Source: Pseudomonas fluorescens (lineage in GTDB: Bacteria; Pseudomonadota; Gammaproteobacteria; Pseudomonadales; Pseudomonadaceae). From it: DNA of 35,100 nt. The notes under the pieces are model-generated. The model was not told the DNA's origin, searched no databases, and was given only the letters and a program-made list of their open reading frames with translations. Location: NCBI RefSeq assembly GCF_902497875.1, contig NZ_CABVHY010000048.1:1-35100 (forward strand), read 5' to 3'. The translations under genes and the position numbers were made by a program. Shown here one piece after another: positions 1-9,030 of the stretch (position 1 is the first letter of the stretch; each line of letters opens with the position of its first letter).

Positions 1-500
1 GCGTCAAGATTTCGATCAAATCCGTAATCAGCCACATCGAGAAAGAGATTGCCGAAACCAAAAAGGCTCTCAAGAAACACATTGATGACGACCCGGACAT
101 GCGCCAAATGCGCGATTTGATGGTGACCATTGATGGCATTGCCGACAAATCGGCGCAAATGCTGTTTGCCGAGCTGGGCGACCTGCGAAAGTATTCGAAT
201 CCTCGACAAATGGTGGCGGCGGCGGGCTTAAATCCAAAGCTGGAAGAGTCTGGCCAGCTTAAGGGCCGCACCTTTATCTCGAAAATCGGATCAGCGCGAC
301 TCCGAACCGGGCTCTACATGCCAGGTCTGGTGGCGATGCAGCACAACGAAGCGATTATCGCGCTCAAAGAGCGATTGAAAGCCAACGGCAAGGCCCCCAA
401 GCAGATCATCTGTGCAGCAATGCGCAAGCTGCTGCACATCATCTTTGGAGTGATCAAATCGGGCCAGCCCTTTGACCCGAAACTTGCGCTTGCCCGGTGA
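1..500 (+). CDS. IS110-family transposase, C-terminal part (5' end outside window)
   Basis: The frame is open from base 3 to a TGA at 498-500 and gives about 165 residues. It begins with a helical linker rich in Glu, Lys and Ile and continues into the C-terminal Transposase_20 domain. The signature runs from 'IDGIADKSAQMLFAELGD' through 'AAAGLNPKLEESGQ' and 'ISKIGSARLR' to 'GLYMPGLVAM', which is the conserved AGL-P-eSG-K-G-lR pattern of IS110/IS1111 transposases. The N-terminal DEDD RuvC-like catalytic domain lies before the window. IS110 elements move as circles guided by a bridge RNA from a non-coding end. I could not define the element's right end in the 501-560 stretch. Confidence 0.9.
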   Translation, partial: VKISIKSVISHIEKEIAETKKALKKHIDDDPDMRQMRDLMVTIDGIADKSAQMLFAELGDLRKYSNPRQMVAAAGLNPKLEESGQLKGRTFISKIGSARLRTGLYMPGLVAMQHNEAIIALKERLKANGKAPKQIICAAMRKLLHIIFGVIKSGQPFDPKLALAR

Positions 501-561
501 GAGTTAAGACGGTATCTACACCGACCGTGCATACCCTCGAATTATCAGGTGTACGCAAAGT

Positions 562-594
562 CTGTAGGAGCTGCCGCAGGCTGCGATCTTTTGA
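562..594. repeat. Pseudomonas REP-like intergenic repeat, half unit
   Basis: The stretch starting CTGTAGGAGCTGCCGCAGG and ending GATCTTTTG matches, from memory, a very abundant intergenic repeat of P. fluorescens-group genomes. Only one arm is visible and the inverted partner is absent, so this is a solo or degenerate unit. It lies between the IS110 transposase and the permease gene. A 12-bp palindrome, TGCAGATCTGCA, follows at 628-639. Confidence 0.5.
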
Positions 595-664
595 GGTCCC
601 AAGACCGGGCTCCGAATGCAGACCTGTTGCAGATCTGCAGTCCCTGTCTTTTAACTAGAAGGCC

Positions 665-2206
665 TCAGACACTACTGGCTTGAGTACTACCCGACGCACT
701 CGCAACTTTTGGATCGTTCGGTTGATGATCCTCCGAAGCATGCAAGGGCTCAGCCAGCGGGATCTCGTTACCTTCAGCGTCATGCAGCTTGCCACCGCTG
801 AAATAGTCACCTTCACGCAATGCCGCGACATCATGGAAGCACAGGCTGCGCTCGGTACCGGCGACGAACACCGACTGTTGATCCGAGTTGCCAGCGGTGA
901 AATGGTTGAATGCCAGGTTCAGGGCAATCGCCATGATTGCCGACGAACTGATCCCGGAATGGAAGATGGTCGCGAACCAGCTCGGGAAGTGATCGTAGAA
1001 GGTCGGTGCGGCGATCGGGATCATGCCGAAGCCTATGGAAGTGGCGACGATGATCAGGTTCATATTATTGCGGTAGTCGACCTTGGACAGCGTACGGATA
1101 CCGCTGGCGGCCACGGTGCCGAACAGGACGATACCGGCGCCACCCAATACCGAAGTCGGTACGGCAGCAATCACCCGTCCCATCACCGGCAACAGGCCGA
1201 GGATCACCAGGAACAGTCCGCCGGTGGCCACCACGTAACGGCTCTTCACCCCGGTAACCGCGACCAGCCCGACGTTCTGCGCAAAGGCGCTCTGGGTGAA
1301 GGAGCCGAAGATCGGCGCGAACATGCTCGACAGCATATCGGCGCGAAGGCCGTTGCCCAGACGCTTGGAGTCGACCTTGGTATTGATGATTTCACCAACC
1401 GCGAGGATGTCCGCGGAGGTTTCCACCAGGGTCACCATGATCACGATGCACATCGACAGGATGGCCGCGAGCTGGAAGGTCGGCATACCGAAATGGAAGG
1501 GTGTCGGGAAGCCGATCATCGGTCCTTCGGTGACCTGGGAGAAATCGGCCATGCCGAGAAACACCGCAATCAGCGTACCGATGACCATTGCCAACAGAAT
1601 CGACAAGCGTGAAATCGCCGCGCTACCGATCTTGCTCAGCAACAGCACCAGTACCAGGGTCATGGCCGCCAGGCCAATGTTCTGCATGCTGCCGAAATCC
1701 TCGGCGCGGCTGTTACCACCCATGGCCCAACGTGCCGCCACCGGCATCAGCGTCAGACCAATGGTGGTGATTACAATGCCAGTCACCAGGGGCGGAAAGA
1801 ATTTGGTGATCCTGGAGAACACCGGCGTGATCAGCAACCCGATCAACGACGCCGCCATCACCGCACCCAATATCGCTGGAATACCCCCACTGCCACCGCT
1901 GCCGACGATCGCCACCATGGTGGCGACCCCGGCAAACGAAACACCTTGCACCAACGGCAACTGACAACCAAAGAAGGGTAAACCAAGGGTTTGCAGCAAG
2001 GTCGCCAGGCCACCGGCAAACAGCGACGCGGCGATCAACAGACCGATATCCGCCGGAGCCAGCCCGGCCGCCTGGCCGACAATCAACGGCACTGCGACGA
2101 TACCGCCATACATGGTCAGAACGTGCTGCAGGCCGTAAGCCATATTCGCGCCGATCCCGAGTTTCTGATCCTCGGGCCGTTGTTTTGAAACAGAGGGCGT
2201 ATTCAT
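665..2206 (-). CDS. NCS2/NAT-family purine permease (xanthine/uric acid type)
   Basis: This 513-residue polytopic membrane protein of the nucleobase-ascorbate transporter (NCS2) family probably imports xanthine or uric acid with protons. The TM1 motif has Q27-H28 in 'GLQHVLTMYGG'. A 'VETSADILAVGEI' segment precedes the family signature Q-N-x-G-x4-T-G, which starts at Q310 (QNVGLVAVTG). Many Gly/Ala-rich hydrophobic segments fit 12-14 helices, and an acidic hydrophilic tail of about 60 residues follows. I chose ATG 2206 because the upstream in-frame extension (MCRLYTSS...) does not look like this family. No clear Shine-Dalgarno precedes the chosen start. It stands alone, without purine-catabolism genes in the window. 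Substrate is inferred from family type; uracil seems less likely. Confidence 0.88.
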   Translation of the reverse strand: MNTPSVSKQRPEDQKLGIGANMAYGLQHVLTMYGGIVAVPLIVGQAAGLAPADIGLLIAASLFAGGLATLLQTLGLPFFGCQLPLVQGVSFAGVATMVAIVGSGGSGGIPAILGAVMAASLIGLLITPVFSRITKFFPPLVTGIVITTIGLTLMPVAARWAMGGNSRAEDFGSMQNIGLAAMTLVLVLLLSKIGSAAISRLSILLAMVIGTLIAVFLGMADFSQVTEGPMIGFPTPFHFGMPTFQLAAILSMCIVIMVTLVETSADILAVGEIINTKVDSKRLGNGLRADMLSSMFAPIFGSFTQSAFAQNVGLVAVTGVKSRYVVATGGLFLVILGLLPVMGRVIAAVPTSVLGGAGIVLFGTVAASGIRTLSKVDYRNNMNLIIVATSIGFGMIPIAAPTFYDHFPSWFATIFHSGISSSAIMAIALNLAFNHFTAGNSDQQSVFVAGTERSLCFHDVAALREGDYFSGGKLHDAEGNEIPLAEPLHASEDHQPNDPKVASASGSTQASSV

Positions 2207-2241
2207 GGTGAGGGGGTCTCTGGTTTTTGTTATGCGCACAC

Positions 2242-2283
2242 TGTATGCAACAGTCGGAACAAATGTCCAGCTAGATGTATACA
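2242..2283. promoter_or_regulatory. Two TGTATRCA boxes upstream of the purine permease (possible GntR operator)
   Basis: TGTATGCA at 2242-2249 and the perfect palindrome TGTATACA at 2276-2283 lie 34 bp apart, about three helical turns. They fall just upstream of the permease start at 2206. TGTATACA-like palindromes are typical operators of FadR-subfamily GntR regulators. No regulator gene is present here, so the binding protein is unknown. Confidence 0.35.
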
Positions 2284-2473
2284 ATCTACACACCAGGAAA
2301 GGTCATGACTTGCTGCCAGAATCGCTGGATGGCCTGAATTACCAGCGCTCGAACCTGCAGGCGCAACCCAAAAACCGCGACTCAACGCCCGGGCTGAAGT
2401 TGCCGAAACCCTTGCGAGGGGTAAACTTAATAGCAGATGCCGGCTTCTCTCAAGCCGGGTCAGGAGGTGTGTC

Positions 2474-2998
2474 ATGCGTGTGACAGGCGCTGGTACCGCC
2501 GTCTTGCTGGTGATGATGGGCAGCATGACGCAACCGTTCGCCGCAACGACCTCGGTCGAGGTCAACTTCAAGAATCCCGAATCGTTTCGGGATGCCAGCC
2601 TGAACACTACCGGCGATGAAACCGGAGCCGACGATTACGTCATGAAGGAATTGCGCAGCTCTTTGGAGCAGCTCGGCAAACGTTATCTGCAACCTGGACA
2701 GGTGTTGCAGATCGAAGTCAGTGACATCGATCTGGCCGGTCGCTTCGAGCCCTGGCATGTCAATGCCAGCCAGGTGCGGTTCATGCGCGACATCACCTGG
2801 CCGTCGATGAAGCTGCACTACGTACTCAAGCAAAACGATCAGACGATCCGCCAGGCCGATGCCCAGCTCAGCGACAAGTTCTACCTGCAGCGTCCCGGCC
2901 GGGCAGCCAACAGTGATCGCCTCTATGCCGAAAAAGCCATGCTTGCGGACTGGTTCCGCATTGAGTTCCAAAAGCAGAACCTCAGCGGTCGCAAGTGA
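2474..2998 (+). CDS. DUF3016 domain exported protein
   Basis: A 174-residue protein with an N-terminal signal peptide (hydrophobic stretch 'TAVLLVMMGSMTQPFAATT', cleavage likely after AFA or AAT). It then shows the DUF3016 pattern: 'VEVNFKNPESFRD', 'LGKRYLQPGQVLQIEVSDIDLAGRFEPW', 'VRFMRDITWPSMKLHYVL', and a C-terminal 'EKAMLADWFRIEF'. A strong ribosome-binding site (GGAGGTG) precedes ATG 2474. The function of DUF3016 is not established; the protein is expected in the periplasm. It lies 74 bp before osmE on the same strand, but a shared transcript is only a possibility. Confidence 0.85.
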   Translation: MRVTGAGTAVLLVMMGSMTQPFAATTSVEVNFKNPESFRDASLNTTGDETGADDYVMKELRSSLEQLGKRYLQPGQVLQIEVSDIDLAGRFEPWHVNASQVRFMRDITWPSMKLHYVLKQNDQTIRQADAQLSDKFYLQRPGRAANSDRLYAEKAMLADWFRIEFQKQNLSGRK

Positions 2999-3072
2999 TA
3001 CTGCATACCCTGCTCGCGCCACCCTGAGCTGAATCGGCACCGTGCGCGGCAGGTAACCCCGGGAGCCTGGCC

Positions 3073-3426
3073 ATGTCCAACCTTCTGCTCATGACGCTTG
3101 CTGCGCTGGCCACCCTGACCGCATGTTCCACCCCGCACGAGCAGATCTACCGGGACCAGCCGCTGGTCGCCAAGGTCAGCACCGGCATGAGCAAGCAGCA
3201 GGTGCTCGACATCGGCGGGCAACCGGTAGCAGTGAACAAACGCATGGAAAATCCCGGTTCCTGTCTCGACTACCAGTTGTCTCAGGCCGGCCAGCGCCAG
3301 GCCTACCACGTCAGCCTCGATGCACGTGACAAGGTGGACCACCAGGGTTTTACCAACTGCGCCGGTTGGGAGCTCCGGCAGCAGGCCGACAAAGAACGCC
3401 GGGAGAATAGTGGCGGCGGGTATTAG
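3073..3426 (+). CDS. osmE: OsmE-type osmotically inducible lipoprotein
   Basis: A 117-residue lipoprotein. The lipobox 'LTAC' puts the lipidated cysteine at about residue 18. The mature part has the SmpA/OmlA (BamE-like) fold pattern: 'VAKVSTGMSKQQVLDIGGQPV', then 'GSCLDYQL' and 'FTNCAGWE', whose two cysteines are also present in E. coli OsmE. Length and motif order agree with OsmE (about 112 residues). OsmE is an envelope lipoprotein induced by osmotic and stationary-phase stress; the precise role is unknown. The start is preceded by a GGGAG-like site. It converges on the N-acetyltransferase gene across a shared hairpin. Confidence 0.85.
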   Translation: MSNLLLMTLAALATLTACSTPHEQIYRDQPLVAKVSTGMSKQQVLDIGGQPVAVNKRMENPGSCLDYQLSQAGQRQAYHVSLDARDKVDHQGFTNCAGWELRQQADKERRENSGGGY

Positions 3427-3428
3427 GT

Positions 3429-3462
3429 CCCGTCAGCTAAAGCGTTTCAAACGGCTGGCGGG
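3429..3462. terminator. Convergent hairpin between osmE and the N-acetyltransferase gene
   Basis: CCCGTCAGC (3429-3437) pairs with GCTGGCGGG (3454-3462) in a 9-bp stem with one G-T pair. It sits between the two convergent stop codons and overlaps the last codons of the minus-strand gene. There is no T-tract, so factor-independent termination is uncertain. Confidence 0.45.
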
Positions 3463-4280
3463 TTGATCAAGCGATGGATGATCTGCCTCAGCTGCGGATG
3501 TTGCGGAACCCGAATCGCGAACTCGCTGTGCAGAAGTTCGATGAGTTCGTCAGCATCCGTCAGCTCTCGGCGCTCGCTTTCGAGCCCCATCCGATGCAGG
3601 GCATAACTGCCGTTATTGAGCGTTCGACGCAGCCCCTGCCCCATCTTTGCCACCATCAGCTGCCCAAGAAACGGCGAGTCCTTATGGGTCGAGACGTACC
3701 AGTTACCGACCTCGTAATCGATCGCCGATTGCGGCTGCAGATAAAACACATAAAGTGCGCGCCATTCGCCGGCGACTTTTGCGCGCAGGGTGTAGCTGTC
3801 CTCCCCCTGCGTTATCCGATACGGCTCATGGGGTGTTGGCTGTTCTTCTTCGGTGTCCAGCCGCAGCGGGGTCGTCGGTACCATGCCGCCGAAGCCGACG
3901 TCGCTGATATAGCGAATACCGTCCAGGGTCAGCACACTCAAGCGGTGGGTGCGTGCGGTCAAAACGCCCTCGGGACTGCCCATCACCACCCGCCCGGTAA
4001 TGCCCCGCGCTTCGTATCCCAGCTGTTGTAGCAACGCCAGGAACAGATTGTTGAGTTCATAGCAATAACCGCCCCGCCCTTCGTGCAGGACTTTGCGCTC
4101 CACCGACGGCAGATCGATAGGCACCGGAACCTGCAACAGTGTCGACAGCGTTTCGAAGGGGAAAACGCTGGTGTGGCGCAGTTGAAGCTCGCGCAGGGTT
4201 TCCAGAGTCGGCGCTGGCGGCACGTTGTAGCCCAGGCGTTGCAGATAAAGCTCGATATTTTGCAGTTGAGGCTGGCTCAT
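3447..4280 (-). CDS. nat: Arylamine N-acetyltransferase
   Basis: A 277-residue cytosolic enzyme that transfers acetyl from acetyl-CoA to arylamines and hydrazines. The catalytic triad of the family is present in order: Cys73 in 'GRGGYCYELN', His112 in 'ARTHRLSVL' and Asp127 in 'ISDVGFGG'. 'FPFETLSTLL' near residue 40 is also a family hallmark, and the length fits the usual 270-285. Start ATG 4280 has an AAGGA site about 8 nt upstream; a longer frame to 4298 lacks one. It is monocistronic as far as can be seen, downstream of xthA on the same strand with a 140-bp gap. Confidence 0.93.
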   Translation of the reverse strand: MSQPQLQNIELYLQRLGYNVPPAPTLETLRELQLRHTSVFPFETLSTLLQVPVPIDLPSVERKVLHEGRGGYCYELNNLFLALLQQLGYEARGITGRVVMGSPEGVLTARTHRLSVLTLDGIRYISDVGFGGMVPTTPLRLDTEEEQPTPHEPYRITQGEDSYTLRAKVAGEWRALYVFYLQPQSAIDYEVGNWYVSTHKDSPFLGQLMVAKMGQGLRRTLNNGSYALHRMGLESERRELTDADELIELLHSEFAIRVPQHPQLRQIIHRLINPPAV

Positions 4281-4421
4281 GATTGAGTCCTTGCACACGA
4301 GGTGTCGCGTACGCCCGTTTCTCCCGGGTCAGCTTATTGGGAAAGGAACGCTTTGCGGATTAACGACAGATATAAGCCATTAGCGCCCCGGAGCAACAAT
4401 TGATTTAACCAATCAGCACTA

Positions 4422-5216
4422 TCAACGCCGCTTACGCGAGGCCAGGCGAATCCAGCACGGAGCATGATCGCTGGCATGGGGCTGATTCCTGACCCAGGCA
4501 TCGACGCCGGCCTCGTGCAAGTAAGGGCTCAGGGCTCGGTTGAGCAACAGATGATCGATGCGCAGCCCCGAGTTCTTCTGCCAATGCTGGCGGAAGTAAT
4601 CCCAAAAGGTATAGAGGCGATCCTGCGGATACAGCTTGCGCAACGAATCGGTCCAGCCCTGAGCCAGCAACCGCTGATAACACTCGCGGCTTTCAGGCTG
4701 TAACAGCGCGTCCTTGAGCCAGGAGCGCGGGTTGTAGATATCCAGATCGGTGGGCACCACATTGTAGTCCCCGGCCAGCACCACCGGATGATCGCTGTCC
4801 TGCAGCAACTTCGCGTAATCGATCAAGCGCTCGAACCACGCCAGCTTGTAATCGAACTTCGGCCCCGGTTGTGGATTGCCGTTAGGCAGATAAAGACACC
4901 CCACCAACACCCCATGCACCGCCGCTTCCAGGTAACGACTGTGGAGGTCCGCATCATCGCCCGGCAAACCCCGGCGACTTTCCAGCGGCTGCGCATCGCG
5001 AGCCAGGATTGCCACCCCGTTCCAGGCGGCCTGGCCATGCCAGATCGCCCCATAACCTGCCGCCTCGAAGTCGAGGACTGGAAAATCCTTGTCCGCGGCC
5101 TTCAGTTCCTGCAAACAGGCAATGTCTGGTTGCTCGCGCTCCAGCCATTCCAGCAGGTTGGGCAGTCGGGCACGCAGGCCGTTGATGTTGAACGTCGCGA
5201 TCCGCAGATTCTTCAT
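4422..5216 (-). CDS. xthA: Exodeoxyribonuclease III (Xth-type AP endonuclease)
   Basis: A 264-residue member of the exonuclease III/AP endonuclease family (EEP fold), acting in base excision repair at abasic sites. Visible catalytic elements are 'ATFNINGLRARL' at the N-terminus, Glu37 in 'CLQELKA', 'LAGDYNVVPTDLDIYNP' in the middle, and the C-terminal 'LRIDHLLLN' and 'ASDHAPCW' with the catalytic His. ATG 5216 starts the conserved MKNLRIATFN; upstream in-frame codons add a non-conserved MSDTSCRR extension. It is divergent from the P-type ATPase gene, with about 255 bp between the starts. Confidence 0.93.
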   Translation of the reverse strand: MKNLRIATFNINGLRARLPNLLEWLEREQPDIACLQELKAADKDFPVLDFEAAGYGAIWHGQAAWNGVAILARDAQPLESRRGLPGDDADLHSRYLEAAVHGVLVGCLYLPNGNPQPGPKFDYKLAWFERLIDYAKLLQDSDHPVVLAGDYNVVPTDLDIYNPRSWLKDALLQPESRECYQRLLAQGWTDSLRKLYPQDRLYTFWDYFRQHWQKNSGLRIDHLLLNRALSPYLHEAGVDAWVRNQPHASDHAPCWIRLASRKRR

Positions 5217-5472
5217 GGTCAACGCTCGCCGGCAGGAAGTGTCTGACATGTGACCCGCTGGCGCGGCGGTGGTTGCGTTAATGAACTGTCGCGCCCCTCA
5301 TCATCCGCTACGCTTTCAGACCTGTGTAATTGGAAGAAACACTTCTCCAACCAAGCCTGAACGACTGGCCGCTACCTTTATAGTCCAAAGATGTCCAACC
5401 TTTGACGTGGGCCAACACAGCTTCATCCAGTGAACCCTATAGTTGCGACAGGCTGATTTCGGGAATGTCGAC

Positions 5473-8172
5473 ATGGATAAGGTGACTCAAAACACCTGGC
5501 ACAGCCAGACGCCGGAGCACTGTCTCGGGCAACTGGAGGCCAGTGAACACGGACTGAGTGCCGCGGCGGCGGCCGAACGCCTGGCGCGCTATGGCGCCAA
5601 TCGGCTGCCCCAGGGGCGCGGCAACGGTCCGTTGAAGCGCTTTGCGCTGCAGTTCCATAACCTGCTGATTTATGTGTTGCTGGCGTCCTCTCTGGTCACC
5701 TTCGCCTTGGGCGAGTGGCTGGACAGCGCAGTGATTTTCGGCGTCGTGCTGATCAATGCCATCGTCGGGTTTATCCAGGAGGGCAAGGCCGAGCAGGCGA
5801 TGCGCGCGATCCAGCGCATGCTGGTGGTCGACAGCCGGGTCCGGCGCGACGGCGAGGTGCTATCCCTGTCGGCTGAAGAACTGGTGCCGGGGGACATTGT
5901 GCTGCTCGAAGCCGGCGAACGGGTTCCGGCCGATCTGCGCTTGCTCGAAGTACGCGACCTGCGCGTTGAAGAGGCGGCCCTCACCGGGGAGTCGCTGCCG
6001 GTGGACAAGCAGACGGCGCCGGTAGAGGCCGATGCCAGCCTGGGCGACCGGCTGAGCATGGCCTACTCCGGCACACTGGTCAGCGCCGGCAGCGCGGTCG
6101 GTGTGGTGGCCAGCACCGCAGGTGACACTGAACTGGGTCGCATCAGCCACATGCTGGGTAACGTCAGCGCGCTGCAAACGCCGTTGCTGGCCGACCTGGC
6201 GCGCTTTGCCCGGCAACTCACGCTGATTATCCTGGTGATGGCGGCGGCCACCTTTGCCTTCGGCATCGGCCTGCGAGGCTATGAGCCAGGGGATATGCTG
6301 ATGGCGGCCGTGGGTCTGGCCGTTGCCGCCATCCCTGAAGGCCTGCCGGCGGTACTGACCATCATCCTCGCCCTGGGTGTGCAGCGCATGGCCCGGCGCA
6401 AGGCAATCATCCGGCGGATGCCGGCGGTGGAGAGCCTCGGGGCGGTCACGGTGATTTGCTCGGACAAGACCGGCACCCTTACCCGCAACGAAATGACCGT
6501 GCAGCAGGTTTTCACCGCAGCCCATCATTACCATGTCGAGGGCATCGGCTATGCACCCCACGGGCGCGTCTCCTGCGCGGCGGGAGATGACTGTCTGCAG
6601 GATCATTCGGCCGATATCCGGCACCTGGCACGGGCCGGACTGCTGGCCAACCACGCGAGCCTCAACCTGGCCGATGCGCAATGGTGCATCAGCGGCGACC
6701 CTACCGAAGCGGCACTGCTGACCCTGGCGGGCAAGCTCGGCCTGGAGTTGCAGCATGAAGCGGCCAACCTGCCGCGGGTGGATGCGATTCCCTTCAGCGC
6801 CGAACACCGTTGCACCGCCAGCCTGCATCAGCATCAAGCTGGCCACGGCCTGATCTACCTGATTGGCGCGCCCGAGCGATTGCTGGAGGTGTGCAATCGG
6901 CAATGGTGTGACGGACAGGAAGAACCCCTCGACCTGGATCACTGGCATGCCGCGCTGGAACAAGGCGCTGGCCAGGGCCTGCGGATGCTGGGCCTGGCCT
7001 CGCGCACCTTGCCCCAGCACCAACAGGAGTTGAGCTACGCCGATCTCGATGGCGGGTACGTGCTGCTGGGGCTGGTGGGCATGCTCGACCCGCCGCGTGA
7101 AGAGGTAATCCAGGCCATCGCTGACTGTCATAGCGCCGGGATCCAGGTCAAGATGATTACCGGCGATCATGCCGCCACTGCGGCCTGCATCGCCGAGCGG
7201 CTGGGCCTTGGCGGCAGTCCACCGATGACCGGGGCCGAGCTGGACAAGCTCGATGACAGCCAGCTGGCCGCACGCCTGAGCGACACCCATGTATTCGCCC
7301 GCACCAACCCGGCGCAGAAGTTACGCCTGGTGGAAGGCCTGCAAGCCAGCGGCGCACGAGTGGCGATGACCGGTGATGGCGTCAACGATGCACCGGCGCT
7401 CAAGCGCGCCGACATCGGCGTGGCCATGGGCATCAAGGGCACCGAAGTGGCGAAAGAAGCAGCCCAGATGGTGCTGGCCGACGACAACTTCGCAACTATT
7501 GTCCATGCCATCGAGGAAGGCCGCACCGTCTACGACAACCTGAAGAAATCGATCCTGTTCATCCTGCCCACCAGTGGCGGGCAGTCGATGATCCTGTTGG
7601 CGGCGATTGGCCTGGGCTGGACATTGCCGATCACGCCGCTGCAGATCCTCTGGGTGAATATGATCACCGCCGTCACCCTGGCGTTGGCGCTGGCCTTTGA
7701 ACCCGCGGAAGCCGGCATGATGCGCCGGCCACCTCGCGATCCCCGCCAGCCGTTGCTCAGCCAGGTGCTGCTGTGGCGGGTATTGATGATTTCCGCCCTG
7801 ATGACCGTGATCTGTCTGGGCCTGTTCCATTTCAGTCAGGAACTGGGCTGGAGCCAGGACGCCAGCCGGGCACTGGCGGTCAATGCGCTGGTGGCCTGCG
7901 AAGTGGGCTATCTGTTCAGCAGTCGTCGACTCGATGGCGTGGCGCATTTCGCCTGGCGTGACAACCCGATGGTCTGGAGCATGGCTTTGCTGATCGTGTT
8001 CCTGCAACTGCTGTTCACCGAACTGCCGCTGCTGCAGCAACTGTTTTCCACCGCCTCCATGCCCTTGAAAGCCTGGGGCTGGTGCGGCCTCGCGGCGCTG
8101 CTCACCTGTGCTCTGGTCGAACTGGAGAAAGCGCTGGTGCGCTGGTATGGGAATCGACGAATGGCAGACTGA
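5473..8172 (+). CDS. P2-type (HAD-IC) cation-transporting ATPase
   Basis: An 899-residue P-type ATPase with all catalytic parts: actuator TGES at 171-174, PEGLPA in TM4 (E289), phosphorylation site D331 in 'CSDKTGTLT', and the hinge 'TGDGVNDAP' around 633-640. The N-terminal cation-ATPase domain is present, as are about ten membrane helices and a C-terminal cation-ATPase region. TM5 reads 'LPTSGGQ' (698-704) and TM6 'WVNMITA' (727-733). SERCA has N768, E771 and D800 at the aligned positions; here these are S701, Q704 and A733, so classical Ca2+ transport is doubtful. TM6 resembles the mycobacterial CtpF branch as I recall it. ATG 5473 is preferred over an upstream TTG at 5443. The substrate is unknown. 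Confidence 0.9.
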   Translation: MDKVTQNTWHSQTPEHCLGQLEASEHGLSAAAAAERLARYGANRLPQGRGNGPLKRFALQFHNLLIYVLLASSLVTFALGEWLDSAVIFGVVLINAIVGFIQEGKAEQAMRAIQRMLVVDSRVRRDGEVLSLSAEELVPGDIVLLEAGERVPADLRLLEVRDLRVEEAALTGESLPVDKQTAPVEADASLGDRLSMAYSGTLVSAGSAVGVVASTAGDTELGRISHMLGNVSALQTPLLADLARFARQLTLIILVMAAATFAFGIGLRGYEPGDMLMAAVGLAVAAIPEGLPAVLTIILALGVQRMARRKAIIRRMPAVESLGAVTVICSDKTGTLTRNEMTVQQVFTAAHHYHVEGIGYAPHGRVSCAAGDDCLQDHSADIRHLARAGLLANHASLNLADAQWCISGDPTEAALLTLAGKLGLELQHEAANLPRVDAIPFSAEHRCTASLHQHQAGHGLIYLIGAPERLLEVCNRQWCDGQEEPLDLDHWHAALEQGAGQGLRMLGLASRTLPQHQQELSYADLDGGYVLLGLVGMLDPPREEVIQAIADCHSAGIQVKMITGDHAATAACIAERLGLGGSPPMTGAELDKLDDSQLAARLSDTHVFARTNPAQKLRLVEGLQASGARVAMTGDGVNDAPALKRADIGVAMGIKGTEVAKEAAQMVLADDNFATIVHAIEEGRTVYDNLKKSILFILPTSGGQSMILLAAIGLGWTLPITPLQILWVNMITAVTLALALAFEPAEAGMMRRPPRDPRQPLLSQVLLWRVLMISALMTVICLGLFHFSQELGWSQDASRALAVNALVACEVGYLFSSRRLDGVAHFAWRDNPMVWSMALLIVFLQLLFTELPLLQQLFSTASMPLKAWGWCGLAALLTCALVELEKALVRWYGNRRMAD

Positions 8173-8199
8173 GGGGTGAGCGTGGGAGCACGCTTACCC

Positions 8200-8829
8200 T
8201 CAACGAATATCGCTGCGCCGATAAAGACTCAGCCCCACCGCCAGCAACGCCAGCATCCCGGCGCAGCTGCGGTTGACCCACAACATGACCCGAGCGGAAA
8301 ACGTGCGCATGGCATGCCGACCGCCAAAGGCGTAGATCGCCATCATCACGCAGTCAATCGCCGCACTGACCAGCGCCAGCACCACGTACTGCTGCGCCAC
8401 CGGCTCATCAGGACGCACGAACTGCGGCAGGAACGCCGAGAAAAACAGCAGCCCCTTGGGATTGGAAAGCCCGACCAACAGCGAACGCATAAATGCCGAA
8501 CGCCCGCTGGTCGTGCTTGCGCACGATTGCTGCGCCAACGCCCGGGTCGGCGCCTTCCACAACACCCAGGCCAGGTACAACAGATAGACCGCCCCACCCC
8601 ACTTCACCAGCGAAAACAATTGCTCGGATGCTTGCAGCAACGCCCCCAACCCACAACCCACCGCGCCAATCAGCAACACATCGGAAAGTGCCGCACCGGC
8701 AATACCGCAACCCGCAATTCGCATGCCGTGGGAAGCACCGTTATTCAACGCCAACAGCATCGATGGCCCAGGCGTCATCATCACTGCGCTGACTGTCACG
8801 ATGTAGAGAAATAGCGTGGTTGCATCCAT
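8200..8829 (-). CDS. LysE/RhtB-family amino-acid exporter
   Basis: A 209-residue inner-membrane exporter. The N-terminal family hallmark is 'MMTPGPSMLLALNNGASHG', followed by 'GAVYLLYLAW' and 'FMRSLLVGLSNPKGLLFFSAFLPQF', all typical of LysE/RhtB (six helices). It probably exports an amino acid or homoserine-lactone-like compound; the substrate cannot be told from sequence. Start ATG 8829 follows a good AGGAG, and the longer frame to 8895 is not family-like. It converges on the ATPase gene with 27 bp between stops. Confidence 0.9.
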   Translation of the reverse strand: MDATTLFLYIVTVSAVMMTPGPSMLLALNNGASHGMRIAGCGIAGAALSDVLLIGAVGCGLGALLQASEQLFSLVKWGGAVYLLYLAWVLWKAPTRALAQQSCASTTSGRSAFMRSLLVGLSNPKGLLFFSAFLPQFVRPDEPVAQQYVVLALVSAAIDCVMMAIYAFGGRHAMRTFSARVMLWVNRSCAGMLALLAVGLSLYRRSDIR

Positions 8830-9030
8830 CGAAAACTCCTGGGCGATGTGTTTCAAGACGAAATGAGCAGGCAAGCGGCAGCTTAACTCAGGCACGGGGT
8901 TACTTGCTGTAGGGTATTGGCAGGTCCGTCTGTGGCTCTATTCGCAAACACCACGGTTCTTGAGTCGGCACCTGTTCCTGATAGTTCCAGCGACTCAGCT
9001 AAGCTAAAAGCACAACCGGAGGACTTTCCC

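Noticed and set aside
680..1612. 310-codon plus-strand frame opposite the purine permease
   Set aside because: Its translation is His/Arg/Gln-rich with no family features, and it is the antisense of a clear membrane transporter in a high-G+C genome.
5860..7290. 476-codon minus-strand frame opposite the P-type ATPase
   Set aside because: It is antisense to conserved catalytic motifs of the ATPase and its composition is that of a shadow frame.
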